NCBI GenBank assembly: GCA_949358305.1
Contig: OX442318.1
Span: 8,296,501-8,356,500 of the forward strand
Length of the DNA stretch: 60,000 bases
From: Strigamia acuminata
Lineage: Eukaryota > Arthropoda > Chilopoda > Geophilomorpha > Linotaeniidae
Reading direction: 5' to 3'
This document shows positions 34,170-44,009 of this stretch, piece by piece (the stretch's first letter is position 1; each line of letters opens with the position of its first letter). The translations under genes and the position numbers were made by a program. Under the pieces are notes generated by a model. It was not told where the DNA came from, searched no databases, and saw nothing but the letters and a program-made list of their open reading frames with translations.

Positions 34170-36619
34170 CCGTAATTTGTTTAAAAGCAGACTTGATAAA
34201 TTAGGCCTATATAATTTTTATTTGTTATATCTTCTAGATATCCATTTTATGAGGCAAGATATTATCCCAAATGTAATGAAAGTTTCTTTACAATGGAAGT
34301 ACTTAAACGACAATCCCAATTTCTAAGTGAAAAATATTGCAAATGTCTCAACTTATGTGACATAACCCAACGAAGTGCAACTTATGATCAACTACCCAAT
34401 GAAGATAATACCAAACATACCGTCATTGAAGTTGTTGTTGGTGACCAGAACGTTCGAAAATTACAAGAACAATTTGCATACGATTTCATCTCCTTGTTAT
34501 GCGACATTGGAGGAAACGTCGGCCTATATTTCGGCATGTGCTGTCTAACAGTTGTCGAAATACTTGCTCACTGCTGCAAAAAGACTTTCAATAAGTGCAG
34601 CCAAACAACACATGCAAAATCCATGGTAAAAGAAAATGTTCTACTCATACTAAAAGAAATTCAGAAAACCAATAAACCGTCGTTTTTTCAAAAGCTTATT
34701 AAAGCTATCATATGGCTATTCCTACTGGTTATTTCAGTTTATTATGTTTACGACTTGATTGGTTCTTATTTTGAATATCCACTCTACAAAAGCATTAGTC
34801 TTATCAGAAATGAAACAATTCATTTTCCACTCATTGTTGCGTGTGGAGAAAATGAAGAAATACGAAAAGCAAAAAGAAATTTAGCTCAACAACTGAACAC
34901 GGATTTTGGTAATTACCAACTGTTCGATTTACTCCATCAATCATCACATTTCGCAAACAAACCACTGAAACTATGGAATGCCTCATCTATGTTTAATGTC
35001 CACGAGGGATACAAGAAACATATATTAGCTAAGACAGTAAGCCATTCTTGTGAAAGTCTAATACTGCGTTTACATGCACGGAATATTTCGATTGGTGCAG
35101 AAAATAATTCGTGATCACAAGAGGAAGTACCAGGTTTCACTAAAACCTGAAATGACATTTTTTTTGAAGGAAGTGGCACCAAACACGAAGCGATGATTCA
35201 CGCGCATGTGCAATAAGTTCACTCGAATTAAACTACGGTCTGTGAGGGATTATTCACTACTTGAATAGTCCTTGACATTCCTGTTTACATGCCAGTTTTG
35301 TACAAAATATTTCATCTCACTCGAAATATTCCGTGTGAGATCTTAGTGTATGTGTAGAAATGCAGGAAGAAAGAGTTCGATATTGTAACAAGAACATGAA
35401 ATGTGTATTCTCAGTGAAAGCACCACAATAATACAATGCATGCGCGTAGTGCGCGTTACAAAACGTCTAAAACTATGATAATATATATATCTCACAATCC
35501 GTGCATGTAAAACATACATAAGTAATTAAATCAAATCAAACAGAAACTTCTTATTTTTTTAGAAGTTTGATAAATGGAAATCGGACATGCTTTATGCAAA
35601 TATATCTGCTGTGTCAACGGCATTTGGACTGTGCACCACATTTAAGAAAAGTAATAAAAACACAACATGAACTTTTCTTTCCTTTTACCTTTTCATGTTT
35701 ACAGATGATATGCCATTTATTCGAAAGAGGAATATGTTATTAATTAAAGAGCCTGCCAGCAATTTCTTGAGCAACAAGTATCAGCCGGTGAGATCTATCG
35801 TTACTTCTTATTTGCATTTATTCTTAATCTCTATTACTTTTAGCACTTCATTCTGCCTCAAAATCAATTTATTCATCCTAAACATCTTTTCTACATACAC
35901 AGCAGTACTTTTTCTAAAATTGACATTTCCCCTAAAACGGTAATCTAAAAATTCTTAATTAAATTCATAATCCCACATTCATAATCCACTAAAAAGAATG
36001 ATACTCCTTTTAGTTTGTTCGAATAAATACGCCGAAAAGTCCTTGTAAATCAAACAGTGAAGCTACAGACTGTGAGAAAAAATGCTATGAAAAGACACTA
36101 GAGCAACCTCATGAATGCAAGTACGTCCCAACCAGAAAAATTGCACAGATTTAGTAAAAAAAAAAGAGTAAAACGTTTAAATGACGTCACATGTCATTAA
36201 TGTCAAACTTTACTGCCATTGTCATTCTGTTCAGTTCTATTTCTCTTCTAGCTTTAGTGTACAAATAATTTTTTACTTCTAGAATACCAGTCATGGAAAA
36301 GAATGAGTTACCACTTTGCAAAACTCAAGAAACAGCTAAAACAATGCATAAAATATATTTGGAAACTCAATTTAAGACAAATCCCCAGAAAGACTGTAAC
36401 TGCACAGCACGCTGCGAAGAAACCATATTCTATCCGACAATAACACGAACCGTAACAGATAATCTACTTACAGTTCAATACAGCATTGAAGACAATATTC
36501 GAGAAGTGATTGAAGAACACAGAAAGATTTCTGTAATAAAATTATTTTGCTCTATTGGATCCATTATTGGTATTATGTCCGGTCTCTCGATATTTTCTGT
36601 TATTGAATATTTCATTTGA
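31127..36619 (+). CDS. DEG/ENaC channel with two fused subunits, 11 exons
   Basis: Exons: 31127-31612, 31682-31751, 31803-31882, 32141-32242, 34044-34111, 34238-35036, 35563-35650, 35705-35787, 35844-35939, 36014-36120, 36283-36619. Every junction is GT-AG and in phase, giving about 771 residues. Unit 1: TM1 near 51-72, FPFVYLYP at 97-104, Cys-rich region (CFRSC, YCKCLNLC), TM2 with GGNVGLYFGMCCLTVVE at 360-376. A linker leads to unit 2: TM1 near 425-442, FPLIVACG, the GLCTTF motif (compare GLCYTFN), Cys-rich region with CNCTARC, TM2 GSIIGIMSGLSIFSVIE. The protein ends two residues after YF, so it has almost no C-terminal tail. The N-terminal His-Gly gating motif was not seen. The exon-4 donor (32243 versus 32308) and exon-5 acceptor are the least certain sites. 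Plasma-membrane cation channel by family. Confidence 0.85.
31923..32108. mobile_element. 186-bp MITE (CCGGAC family), copy 2
   Basis: Opposite orientation to 11549-11734 and the same length. Terminal CAGTGTAGGCTGCGTAACCC, TA flanks. It sits in intron 3 of the DEG/ENaC gene, 32 bp before exon 4. Confidence 0.88.
32446..33107. mobile_element. 662-bp MITE (CTAGGACGATTAGC family)
   Basis: About 30-bp terminal inverted repeats start CTAGGACGATTAGCTACAGG. The flanking 7-bp direct repeat GTGGAAT (32439-32445, 33108-33114) is a perfect target duplication. Inside, 'aaaaaattatgaaca' occurs twice. It is inserted in intron 4 of the DEG/ENaC gene. A 7-bp duplication does not settle the superfamily. Confidence 0.85.
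33240..34010. mobile_element. GC-richer insertion in channel intron 4, unclassified
   Basis: Sharply higher GC than its flanks, with an 85-codon minus open frame (33645-33391) and a terminal part (33830-33880, 'aagggttaagtcgaatatgg') that resembles in layout the antisense LTR of the BEL element and the 8.9-kb repeat. I infer a decayed retroelement piece. No reverse transcriptase or target duplication was identified. Confidence 0.35.
34131..34167. repeat. (AAT)n microsatellite
   Basis: About twelve AAT/ATA units in intron 5 of the DEG/ENaC gene. Confidence 0.95.
35065..35515. mobile_element. Probable MITE in channel intron 6
   Basis: The left end GCGTTTACATGCACGGAATA and the right end, inverted GTTTTACATGCACGGATT, are similar. 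The motif CGAAATATTCCGTG recurs inverted inside. Related termini occur at 24476 and 53225. Target duplication is unclear. Confidence 0.5.
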
Positions 36620-37335
36620 TTAAAAAGTAAACAAACATCAAAATTGTTTTCAAACACAAAATTTACTATTTCTGTTTTATCATTCACCTTGATATGTATT
36701 AACTCACAAATTTTCCTTACAACTTAAAGTTTAAACATAAATGTAAATTAGAGTAAGTTTAAATTCAAAATATATTTATCTACACATAAGTTACTTTTAA
36801 TTATCATAAGCATCTTAATATTTTTTGAATAACTTGTGTATAAATCTCCTTTTATCGTCAAAGTGTAATATCTATTTATATCAGCTTAATATCAGATATG
36901 AGTCCCAAAAATGAGTTCTTTTCTTCTCTTACAACCCATCTGTTGCCTTCAGCGACATCGTGTCACTAAACTTTAAAATGTTTCAGCATTTGACAGTGAC
37001 ACGATCGACTAAATGCCAATTACTCTCAGCCTTTTGCCAGTCTCTGCTAAAGGCTGAATTTTAATCAAAACAGGCCTCTGCCATCTCAAGCAGTCCAACA
37101 AATTTTCAACTAATAGAGCACAAAATGAAACACCTAAAACTGTTATTTTGTATTAACAAAACTAAGATTAATAAAAAGAATAAATTCACTATAACAAGAC
37201 TACTGTTGAAATTTAACTAATCATTGAGAAAGAATAAACGGACCAAAATACATTATTGTGTTACTTCACAAGTGGACACCACAATAATAACTTAATCACT
37301 CTATTCGAAAAAGATTCATACTTAAGCTTAGTCTA
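36620..37335. other. AT-rich spacer with one inverted repeat
   Basis: Contains an imperfect inverted repeat: CGACATCGTGTCAC near 36951 and GTGACACGATCG near 36997. No clear polyadenylation signal is close to the channel stop codon. No gene was seen. Confidence 0.35.
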
Positions 37336-37337
37336 TC

Positions 37338-37680
37338 CTAGGATGATTAACTACGGTACTTCCCATCTAGCATAATTCAATTAATAGACAGTGATGCTAT
37401 TCTGTCTTGTGATTGTGGCACCATGCATGACCAAAACGACACCAAATGACGTCCTTTTGCGAGCAAATGGCGGCTGAGCAGTCAATCCGGATTGTCAAGT
37501 GACGACAACCAACGATCACATCGTCGTCACCGATCAAAACGAAAGCGTCCGTCTGACTCATAAGAAAGGAAATTCTATTTTTCATAACAGTGACCGAATG
37601 TTAGGAATGTTCTTTGATGACTGTTAATATCGTCGTAGCCGCCATTTGGCCGCAAAAAGTTATAGCATTGCAACGACGAA
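37338..37680. mobile_element. Diverged copy of the CTAGGACGATTAGC MITE family
   Basis: The left end CTAGGATGATTAACTACGGT aligns with the element at 32446, as does the internal block 'gccgccatttggccgcaaaaagtt'. The right terminus is missing. Confidence 0.6.
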
Positions 37681-38052
37681 TAAAGCTTACTTCATTTTTG
37701 TGCAGGACAATTTAGATTCAGAACAAGTAAACATCTGTAATGCATGGACACATTACATATTAGACTTCTAAACCCCTTCTACACTTTTCTGTACAGAATT
37801 GTAGCAAAGAAAAACACATTCGGGACCGAACCGAATGTTGGATTTAACTCGGCGCAAATGCGCGATTTCACACTATCGTTATTATACCAATTTCAATCTA
37901 AAAAGGCCCAATATAAAAAAAATATATAATCAAATCCTTTCCTCTTCATGCCCACTTGCACCAAATGACTCAAACTCAAACATCTGCAAAAAAAAATCCA
38001 ATATGCCAGTAATAAGTAAGCTATACATACATAATGTAGTGAATAACAAGAC

Positions 38053-38381
38053 TTTGAAGATTCGCAAAGTCGATTTGTAACTAATTTTGACTAAAACTGT
38101 GTAAATTTACTACTTTTCTAACTTTTATGAATTCTCGAAATAAAGCATGTCTTTTTTGGGTTAAGAACAAGTTTATTGTAATTTCTGGGGGTCACAAGTA
38201 CAAATTCAGGGGAACAAAGGGTGAAACAAGATAATTTATGACACTTTTACAGCACTTCCGGTCACGCGTCATCCAATATCACTCAAAAACACCTCCTGCA
38301 GGTTGGCTTCTCTGTGCTGCGCCGTGCTCTTTCCCTCGAACTCGTGCGACCTTGTTACTTCTAACAACGCCAGTTTTCACA
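38053..38381 (-). repeat. 3' LTR of the BEL/Pao element
   Basis: 329 bp. In element orientation it starts TGTGAAAACTGGCG and ends GCGAATCTTCAAA. The gag-pol stop codon lies just inside it (38377-38379). AATAAAC occurs in element orientation near 38175. No obvious polypurine tract precedes it. Confidence 0.95.
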
Positions 38382-41300
38382 CTGGGGCCGGAGTGGTATC
38401 ACCACTCAACTCTTCCATGTCGTGAGTTTCCAGAACGCACAATCGCTGTACTGGTCGACGCAAGTTCTTTCCGACTGGTAACTTTATCTCACATGCGCGA
38501 ACACGACCGTCTCGTCCACGGAATATCTCAACGACTCTTCCTATTTTCCAGGTCATCCTGGGCTGGTTTAACTCTTCTACGAGAACTACATCTCCTTGTT
38601 TAACTTCTCGTGAATTCTTATCATTTTTACGGTGAACTCTCAGCTCGGTGAGATATTCCTTTTGCCATCGCGTCCACCAATGTCCTAACTTCAGTTGACG
38701 GAGTTTCCAACGCTTCAAAATCGTGACTGATGTCGATGGCAACTGTTGAATCGTTTTTTGGCTGGGGTCTGGCAAAGTACAGCTTCGTTTTCCGACCAGA
38801 AAATGAGCTGGAGTGAGTGGGTGACTGTCTTCGTCTTCAGTGTATACGTAGGAGAGTGGTCGCGAATTTATGCACGACTCGACTTCCGAGAGAATGGTTG
38901 TCAATTCTTCAAAATCTAGGGATGACTTTCCCAAGACTTTTTTCAAGCTGGACTTAGTTGACTTCACCATTCGCTCCCAAAAGCCACCCCACCACGGTGC
39001 ACGTTCGACTATATACTGCCATTTCACGCCTCGTTCGGTCAGAAATCCTTGTATCTGTTCACCTCTCACTGCATTCAACAAAACACAAAGTTCTTTCTCT
39101 GTTCGCTTGAACGTCAGCGCATTGTCGGAGTAGATCGTGCTTGGGACTCCTCTGCGCGCAAAAAATCGTTTCAATGCCTGAATGAATCGCTCCGTATTCA
39201 TGCTTGAAACTAATTCCAAGTGCACGGCTCGAACAACCGCACACGTGAACACGACGATGTAGCATTTTTCTCCACTACGTTGGTACAATGGGCCCGCGAA
39301 GTCGACTCCAACGACTTGAAATGGCTCAGCTTGAGTGACACGATCTGGTGGCAACGATGATTCTGTCTGGCGCACGAAACGTCCTTGCACTCGCTTGCAC
39401 ACGAAACATTTGTGTAACACGCTTTTTACTGTCCTTCTCAGCTTTGGCATCCAAAACTTTTGACGAATTTCTGCCAAAGTCTCTCCAAGTCCACCGTGGA
39501 AAATTCTTTGATGTGCTTCTGAAACGATAAGAGTGGTTAAAATGTGATTTGAGGGCAAAACATAAGGATTTTTCATGTTGCTGTCGATTTTTGCCCATCG
39601 CAATCTGGTATTCAATCGCATTAAACCATTTTCGTCTATATAACACGAGACTTTGTTCAAAAAAGAGTTATGAGCGAACTCCTGACGATGGCTGAGTGCT
39701 GCGAGTTCTGTTGCAAAGTTCGATTGTTGCATTACACGAAGCCAATAAAGCTCTGCTGCCGATAATTCATCCACCGTCAACGGTGCGCCATTTCTAACTT
39801 TGTCTCTGGTGTTTTTGACGAATCTTTGCACCCATCCGGTCACTCGTACTAATCGTCTCCAGCTGCCGTATTTTGATGGCTCGTCCATCAATGGTGGCTC
39901 TGGAATCACGGCTGCTGCTGCCAAATAGTCCTCTGAATCGATCTCGTCGCTATTCTCGTCTATTTTAATGTCTGGCCATTCGTTCTCGTCCTTCACAAGC
40001 CACTCGGGGCCATTCCACCACGTATTCGCTTGAATCAACGCCTCTGCATCTATCCCTCGTGTTAGAAGGTCTGCTGGATTCTGGACTCCTGGACAGTGTC
40101 GCCAACTCGAAAAAGGTACGTGTATCTGGATTTCCTCCACTCTCCTGGCTACGAATGGAATGGCTTTCCTTTTCTCGTTCAACCAACACAAAACGATTGT
40201 CGAATCTGTCCAAGCTGTAACTTTTGCAGTGGTGAATTGTTTCAGTCTGTGCGCAATTCTGGCCAGCAGCAAAGCTCCCATCAACTCGAGTCTGGGCAAC
40301 GTAATCGTCTTAATTGGCGCGATCCTGCATTTGGAAAGAATAAAAAATACATTACAACTTCCATTTGGGTGACGCACACGATTGTACGCCACCACCCCGT
40401 ACGCTAAGGGGCTCGCATCACAAAACAGATGGATTTCGTGATTATTCAATTCTGCATCCAATCCAAAATGTCGTGGCACGCAAATATTTTCCAACAATGG
40501 CAACTGCTTTTTCCATTTCTCCCACTGTTCGAGAAGTTCGAGGGAGAGACGACTGTCCCATCCAATCTGCAATTTCCACAACTGCTGGAAAAACAGCTTT
40601 CCTGAAACTGTAAACGGCGACGCAAATCCTAACGGATCGAAGATCTGTGCAACCAATTGAATAACCTGCCGTTTAGTGTTCGATTCACGTTCCAAAGTTG
40701 CTTTCACATCCTCGAGTTCTAGTGACAAGTCGTCTCTCTCACCATTCCACTTCAGGCCCAACACTTTTTGCTCACTTTCGAACGTTGCAGTTGGATGGTC
40801 AACAGCAAATTGCTCTCGTAGCACTGGGGAATTGCTGTACCACTTCACTAGTTCCATATTGGCTTCGAGCATGATTGTTGACGTCTTCTTGTAGACATCA
40901 ATGGCTTCTGTTGTTGTCTTTTCACTGTTCAAAAAGTCATCAACATAAAATCTCTTTAACAATTTCATAATTAATTCGGGAAAACGATCTGCATATTGTT
41001 CGAGATGGTGTTGTATCGTTCCGTTCAAGAGATAGGGACTTGGAGATGCTCCAAATAGGACTCTGGTTTGTCGGAGAATCTCCAACACGATTGGTCCTTC
41101 AACGTCCCATCCATCCGCGATCCACAGAAACCTCACCGCATCTCGGTCAGCTAACGCCAGCAAAATTTGATGAAACGCTTGTTTAATGTCTCCAATCAAT
41201 GCCACAATGAATTGTCTGAAAAATAAAAGGGCATTGATTAATTCTGGAAGGAGATTTGGCCCTGTAAACAGGCAGTCGTTGAGAGAGCGACTCTTCTGCG

Positions 41301-43593
41301 CGTGCGACGAGGCGTCGTAGACTATGCGCAATTTTGTGGTGCTTCTCCGCTCTCGAATTACTGGTCGATGTGGGAGGTAGTAACACCCAGTCTGGTTGGC
41401 TACTTCTGGGGCCGTTTCGATTATTCCAGCGATTTTCTGGTCGTCCAGAACCTTCTTATAGCGGTGGTACAAGTCCGGATTTTGTTTAAACTTGCGAACA
41501 AGATTCCACAGTCTCTTAAGTGCAATTTGATAGTTGCTGTCCAACTCTGATTTGTCCAGCAACCAAGGCAGTCGCACCTCGTACCGCTCACCCGTCCAGT
41601 TGATGGACTCTTTAAATTTTGCTACTGCTTGATCATCTTCGTCCTGGGCGCTGGTGAGAGTTTCGTGGGGAATGCCTACTGCTTCCAACTCCCAAAAACG
41701 TTGAAGAAGGTGGTCGAGTCGGTCTTCATACTGCACAAGATTCACGTGGGTTGCTGACTGTCTAACCGTTTCATCTTGGCTTCTGATCGCGCCGTGGATT
41801 GTCCAACCGAGAGACGTGTGAAGACACATCAATCCCTCATCTAAACGTTTCGATTCGCCTGTTACGATACGCCAAAAGTGGTCCGCTCCAATTAGAATTG
41901 CCACCTCGTCTTGTTGGGTCGACATCTGGTCGATATTTAAGGTGATCTTGTGTTTGCGCAACATCTCGCGCACGTTTGGACCCGACTGCCTCGCGACTGA
42001 GTGAGTTATTCGTGGCACCTCGATCAATTCTAAATCAACAAACTTATTAGTATCGGTAATATTTCTTAAAGTCACTTTCACGCGACGACGACAAACGCTC
42101 TCTGTTTTAGAGTCGCCAAAACTGGAAATCTGCATATTTTGCTTTCCCACTACTTGGGCATCGAGTTCATTCACTAGTTTCTGGCTAATAAACGATCTGT
42201 GGCTTCCGCCATCAAACATGCACTGCACAGCCTTGGTTTTACAATTCGATTCCACATTTGTCATTAATACTTGCAAAAATAAGTCAGTGTTCTCTGCTGT
42301 AATTGCTGCTGCTGTCAACGTTGACACAAGCACGGTCTCTGGCTTGGTATTCGACGCTTCGCACAACAGGATATGGTGAAACCGCTCACAGTTCACACAC
42401 TTCTCTTTCTGGGGACAGCTGCGCGCCATATGTTTGCTGCCCAAACATCTAAAACACGTTCGTTTTGACATGCACCGCTTCAATCGATCTGGAATGTTGA
42501 GCGGACAATCTTCCTTCTTGTGCGACGCATCGTCGCAGAATACGCAACTGGATGATGAAACGTTGGTAGTCAATGCATTGGCTGAGGCTATTTTGTCGTT
42601 ACGCGTCGGCTTCTTGTAGTCGACGAACGTCTTGGCGGCTGGTTTCTCTGTCTGGTCGCTCACGGCTACGTGTTCTTCTCGTAACTCCAGTTCGGCTCTG
42701 AAAAACTCCAAAAACAGTTTCATATCGTGAGTGTTTTCTTTATTTTTGCGTGCAAAATCAAGTGCAATAACGTCAGGCACCGCATTTCGTATTAATGGAC
42801 ACAATACAATTCCAAACGTGGCTGTATCGATTTCTTCAGTCTCGAGACTTCGAATATGCAATTCGCACGTGTCGTAGAGTCTACGCAACTCAACGAGGTC
42901 GCTAACTCGTTTTACTGGTTTAAGTTTCATCAAAGTCTGAATGTGAGCGTTCACGATGACTTCTTTTCGCCCAAATCGATTTTGAAGTAAAGTTACTGCA
43001 GTTTCATAGTTCTCATCGCTGATTTTGAGACCATGAACAACTGTTGCTGCAGTACCTTCGAGAACTGAGTTCAAATATACGAATTTGGCTTTTGCTGTAA
43101 GTGAACCGTTGCCGTGGACACTCAACTCGAAATTGGACCAAAACTTTGACCACTCAACAGGATTCCCGCTGAAATTCCGCATTACTAACTTTGGCAGCTT
43201 TATTGTCCCTTCGCCTGAGTTGCTCGTGGCGCTGCCGCCGATTGGAATCGCTGGGGGTATAACTGGTGCTGGTGGCCGTAAAAGTTCTTCCAATTTGACT
43301 TCAATATCGGTAAGAGAGTCGATTATCAACTCACGGAAATCTTCGTTGTCGCTTTCTTCTTTCTCCAAATCCGCACGCGTAACAATCATCGGCGATATCT
43401 TATCGTCGAGCGCTGTCAATTGTTCACTCTTTGCTAACAACTGGTTTTTTAATCGTTTCAACGCGAGGATTTCTGGAGCAACGTTGGCTAATTCGACGAG
43501 TACCGCATTACATAACCGCTTGGCTCCTTCTCTGGACGTGGCTTGTTGAGCGCGCAAACGATCAAGGGCGTCCATTTTGAAATTTTCGGTCAA
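38377..43593 (-). CDS. BEL/Pao gag-pol polyprotein
   Basis: 1738 codons, intact. In order: Gag-like region (DUF1759 type) to about residue 330; zinc-knuckle cysteine clusters (CFRCLGSKHMARSC, CVNCERFHHILLC) at roughly 350-420; aspartic protease with FDGGSHRSFI (Asp461, DGG instead of the usual DSG/DTG); reverse transcriptase from about 757 with YVDD at 883-886; RNase H with FCDASPLAYG (Asp1059); integrase with an HHCC finger at about 1360-1395 and catalytic Asp1431, Asp1490 and Glu1540; a C-terminal DUF5641-like domain. It copies element RNA into DNA and inserts it. The start was chosen as the first ATG after the 81-nt leader. Clearly a retroelement, not a host gene. Confidence 0.96.
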   Translation of the reverse strand: MTENFKMDALDRLRAQQATSREGAKRLCNAVLVELANVAPEILALKRLKNQLLAKSEQLTALDDKISPMIVTRADLEKEESDNEDFRELIIDSLTDIEVKLEELLRPPAPVIPPAIPIGGSATSNSGEGTIKLPKLVMRNFSGNPVEWSKFWSNFELSVHGNGSLTAKAKFVYLNSVLEGTAATVVHGLKISDENYETAVTLLQNRFGRKEVIVNAHIQTLMKLKPVKRVSDLVELRRLYDTCELHIRSLETEEIDTATFGIVLCPLIRNAVPDVIALDFARKNKENTHDMKLFLEFFRAELELREEHVAVSDQTEKPAAKTFVDYKKPTRNDKIASANALTTNVSSSSCVFCDDASHKKEDCPLNIPDRLKRCMSKRTCFRCLGSKHMARSCPQKEKCVNCERFHHILLCEASNTKPETVLVSTLTAAAITAENTDLFLQVLMTNVESNCKTKAVQCMFDGGSHRSFISQKLVNELDAQVVGKQNMQISSFGDSKTESVCRRRVKVTLRNITDTNKFVDLELIEVPRITHSVARQSGPNVREMLRKHKITLNIDQMSTQQDEVAILIGADHFWRIVTGESKRLDEGLMCLHTSLGWTIHGAIRSQDETVRQSATHVNLVQYEDRLDHLLQRFWELEAVGIPHETLTSAQDEDDQAVAKFKESINWTGERYEVRLPWLLDKSELDSNYQIALKRLWNLVRKFKQNPDLYHRYKKVLDDQKIAGIIETAPEVANQTGCYYLPHRPVIRERRSTTKLRIVYDASSHAQKSRSLNDCLFTGPNLLPELINALLFFRQFIVALIGDIKQAFHQILLALADRDAVRFLWIADGWDVEGPIVLEILRQTRVLFGASPSPYLLNGTIQHHLEQYADRFPELIMKLLKRFYVDDFLNSEKTTTEAIDVYKKTSTIMLEANMELVKWYSNSPVLREQFAVDHPTATFESEQKVLGLKWNGERDDLSLELEDVKATLERESNTKRQVIQLVAQIFDPLGFASPFTVSGKLFFQQLWKLQIGWDSRLSLELLEQWEKWKKQLPLLENICVPRHFGLDAELNNHEIHLFCDASPLAYGVVAYNRVRHPNGSCNVFFILSKCRIAPIKTITLPRLELMGALLLARIAHRLKQFTTAKVTAWTDSTIVLCWLNEKRKAIPFVARRVEEIQIHVPFSSWRHCPGVQNPADLLTRGIDAEALIQANTWWNGPEWLVKDENEWPDIKIDENSDEIDSEDYLAAAAVIPEPPLMDEPSKYGSWRRLVRVTGWVQRFVKNTRDKVRNGAPLTVDELSAAELYWLRVMQQSNFATELAALSHRQEFAHNSFLNKVSCYIDENGLMRLNTRLRWAKIDSNMKNPYVLPSNHILTTLIVSEAHQRIFHGGLGETLAEIRQKFWMPKLRRTVKSVLHKCFVCKRVQGRFVRQTESSLPPDRVTQAEPFQVVGVDFAGPLYQRSGEKCYIVVFTCAVVRAVHLELVSSMNTERFIQALKRFFARRGVPSTIYSDNALTFKRTEKELCVLLNAVRGEQIQGFLTERGVKWQYIVERAPWWGGFWERMVKSTKSSLKKVLGKSSLDFEELTTILSEVESCINSRPLSYVYTEDEDSHPLTPAHFLVGKRSCTLPDPSQKTIQQLPSTSVTILKRWKLRQLKLGHWWTRWQKEYLTELRVHRKNDKNSREVKQGDVVLVEELNQPRMTWKIGRVVEIFRGRDGRVRACEIKLPVGKNLRRPVQRLCVLETHDMEELSGDTTPAPV

Positions 43594-43656
43594 AATTCGG
43601 CGTGGTCGGCTTTACGATGCTGTTTTCTACTTATTTCTGTCCGGATTCACTGATTT

Positions 43657-43674
43657 TCCCGGGTTTCGGCACCA
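43657..43674 (-). other. tRNA primer-binding site of the BEL/Pao element
   Basis: Immediately inside the 5' LTR the element strand reads TGGTGCCGAAACCCGGGA, complementary to a tRNA 3' end finishing CGGCACCA. I did not assign the tRNA species. Confidence 0.8.
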
Positions 43675-44003
43675 TTTGAAGATTCGCAAAGTCGATTTGT
43701 AACTAATTTTGACTAAAACTGTGTAAATTTACTACTTTTCTAACTTTTATGAATTCTCGAAATAAAGCATGTCTTTTTTGGGTTAAGAACAAGTTTATTG
43801 TAATTTCTGGGGGTCACAAGTACAAATTCAGGGGAACAAAGGGTGAAACAAGATAATTTATGACACTTTTACAGCACTTCCGGTCACGCGTCATCCAATA
43901 TCACTCAAAAACACCTCCTGCAGGTTGGCTTCTCTGTGCTGCGCCGTGCTCTTTCCCTCGAACTCGTGCGACCTTGTTACTTCTAACAACGCCAGTTTTC
44001 ACA
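43675..44003 (-). repeat. 5' LTR of the BEL/Pao element
   Basis: 329 bp, no difference from the other LTR seen by eye over its whole length. It should contain the element promoter. Confidence 0.95.
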
Positions 44004-44009
44004 AAGACA

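Larger units (their letters stand above)
38048..44008 (-). mobile_element. Complete BEL/Pao LTR retrotransposon
   Basis: 5951-bp element (38053-44003) flanked by a perfect 5-bp target duplication AAGAC (38048-38052, 44004-44008). It has two 329-bp LTRs, one full-length gag-pol frame with no stop or frameshift, and a tRNA primer site. The two LTRs show no difference by eye, so the insertion is recent and the copy could be competent. No envelope gene is present. It lies about 1.4 kb downstream of the DEG/ENaC gene on the opposite strand. Confidence 0.96.

Noticed and set aside
38238-43549. Numerous open frames on the plus strand inside the BEL/Pao element
   Set aside because: Shadows of the 1738-codon gag-pol frame on the opposite strand.
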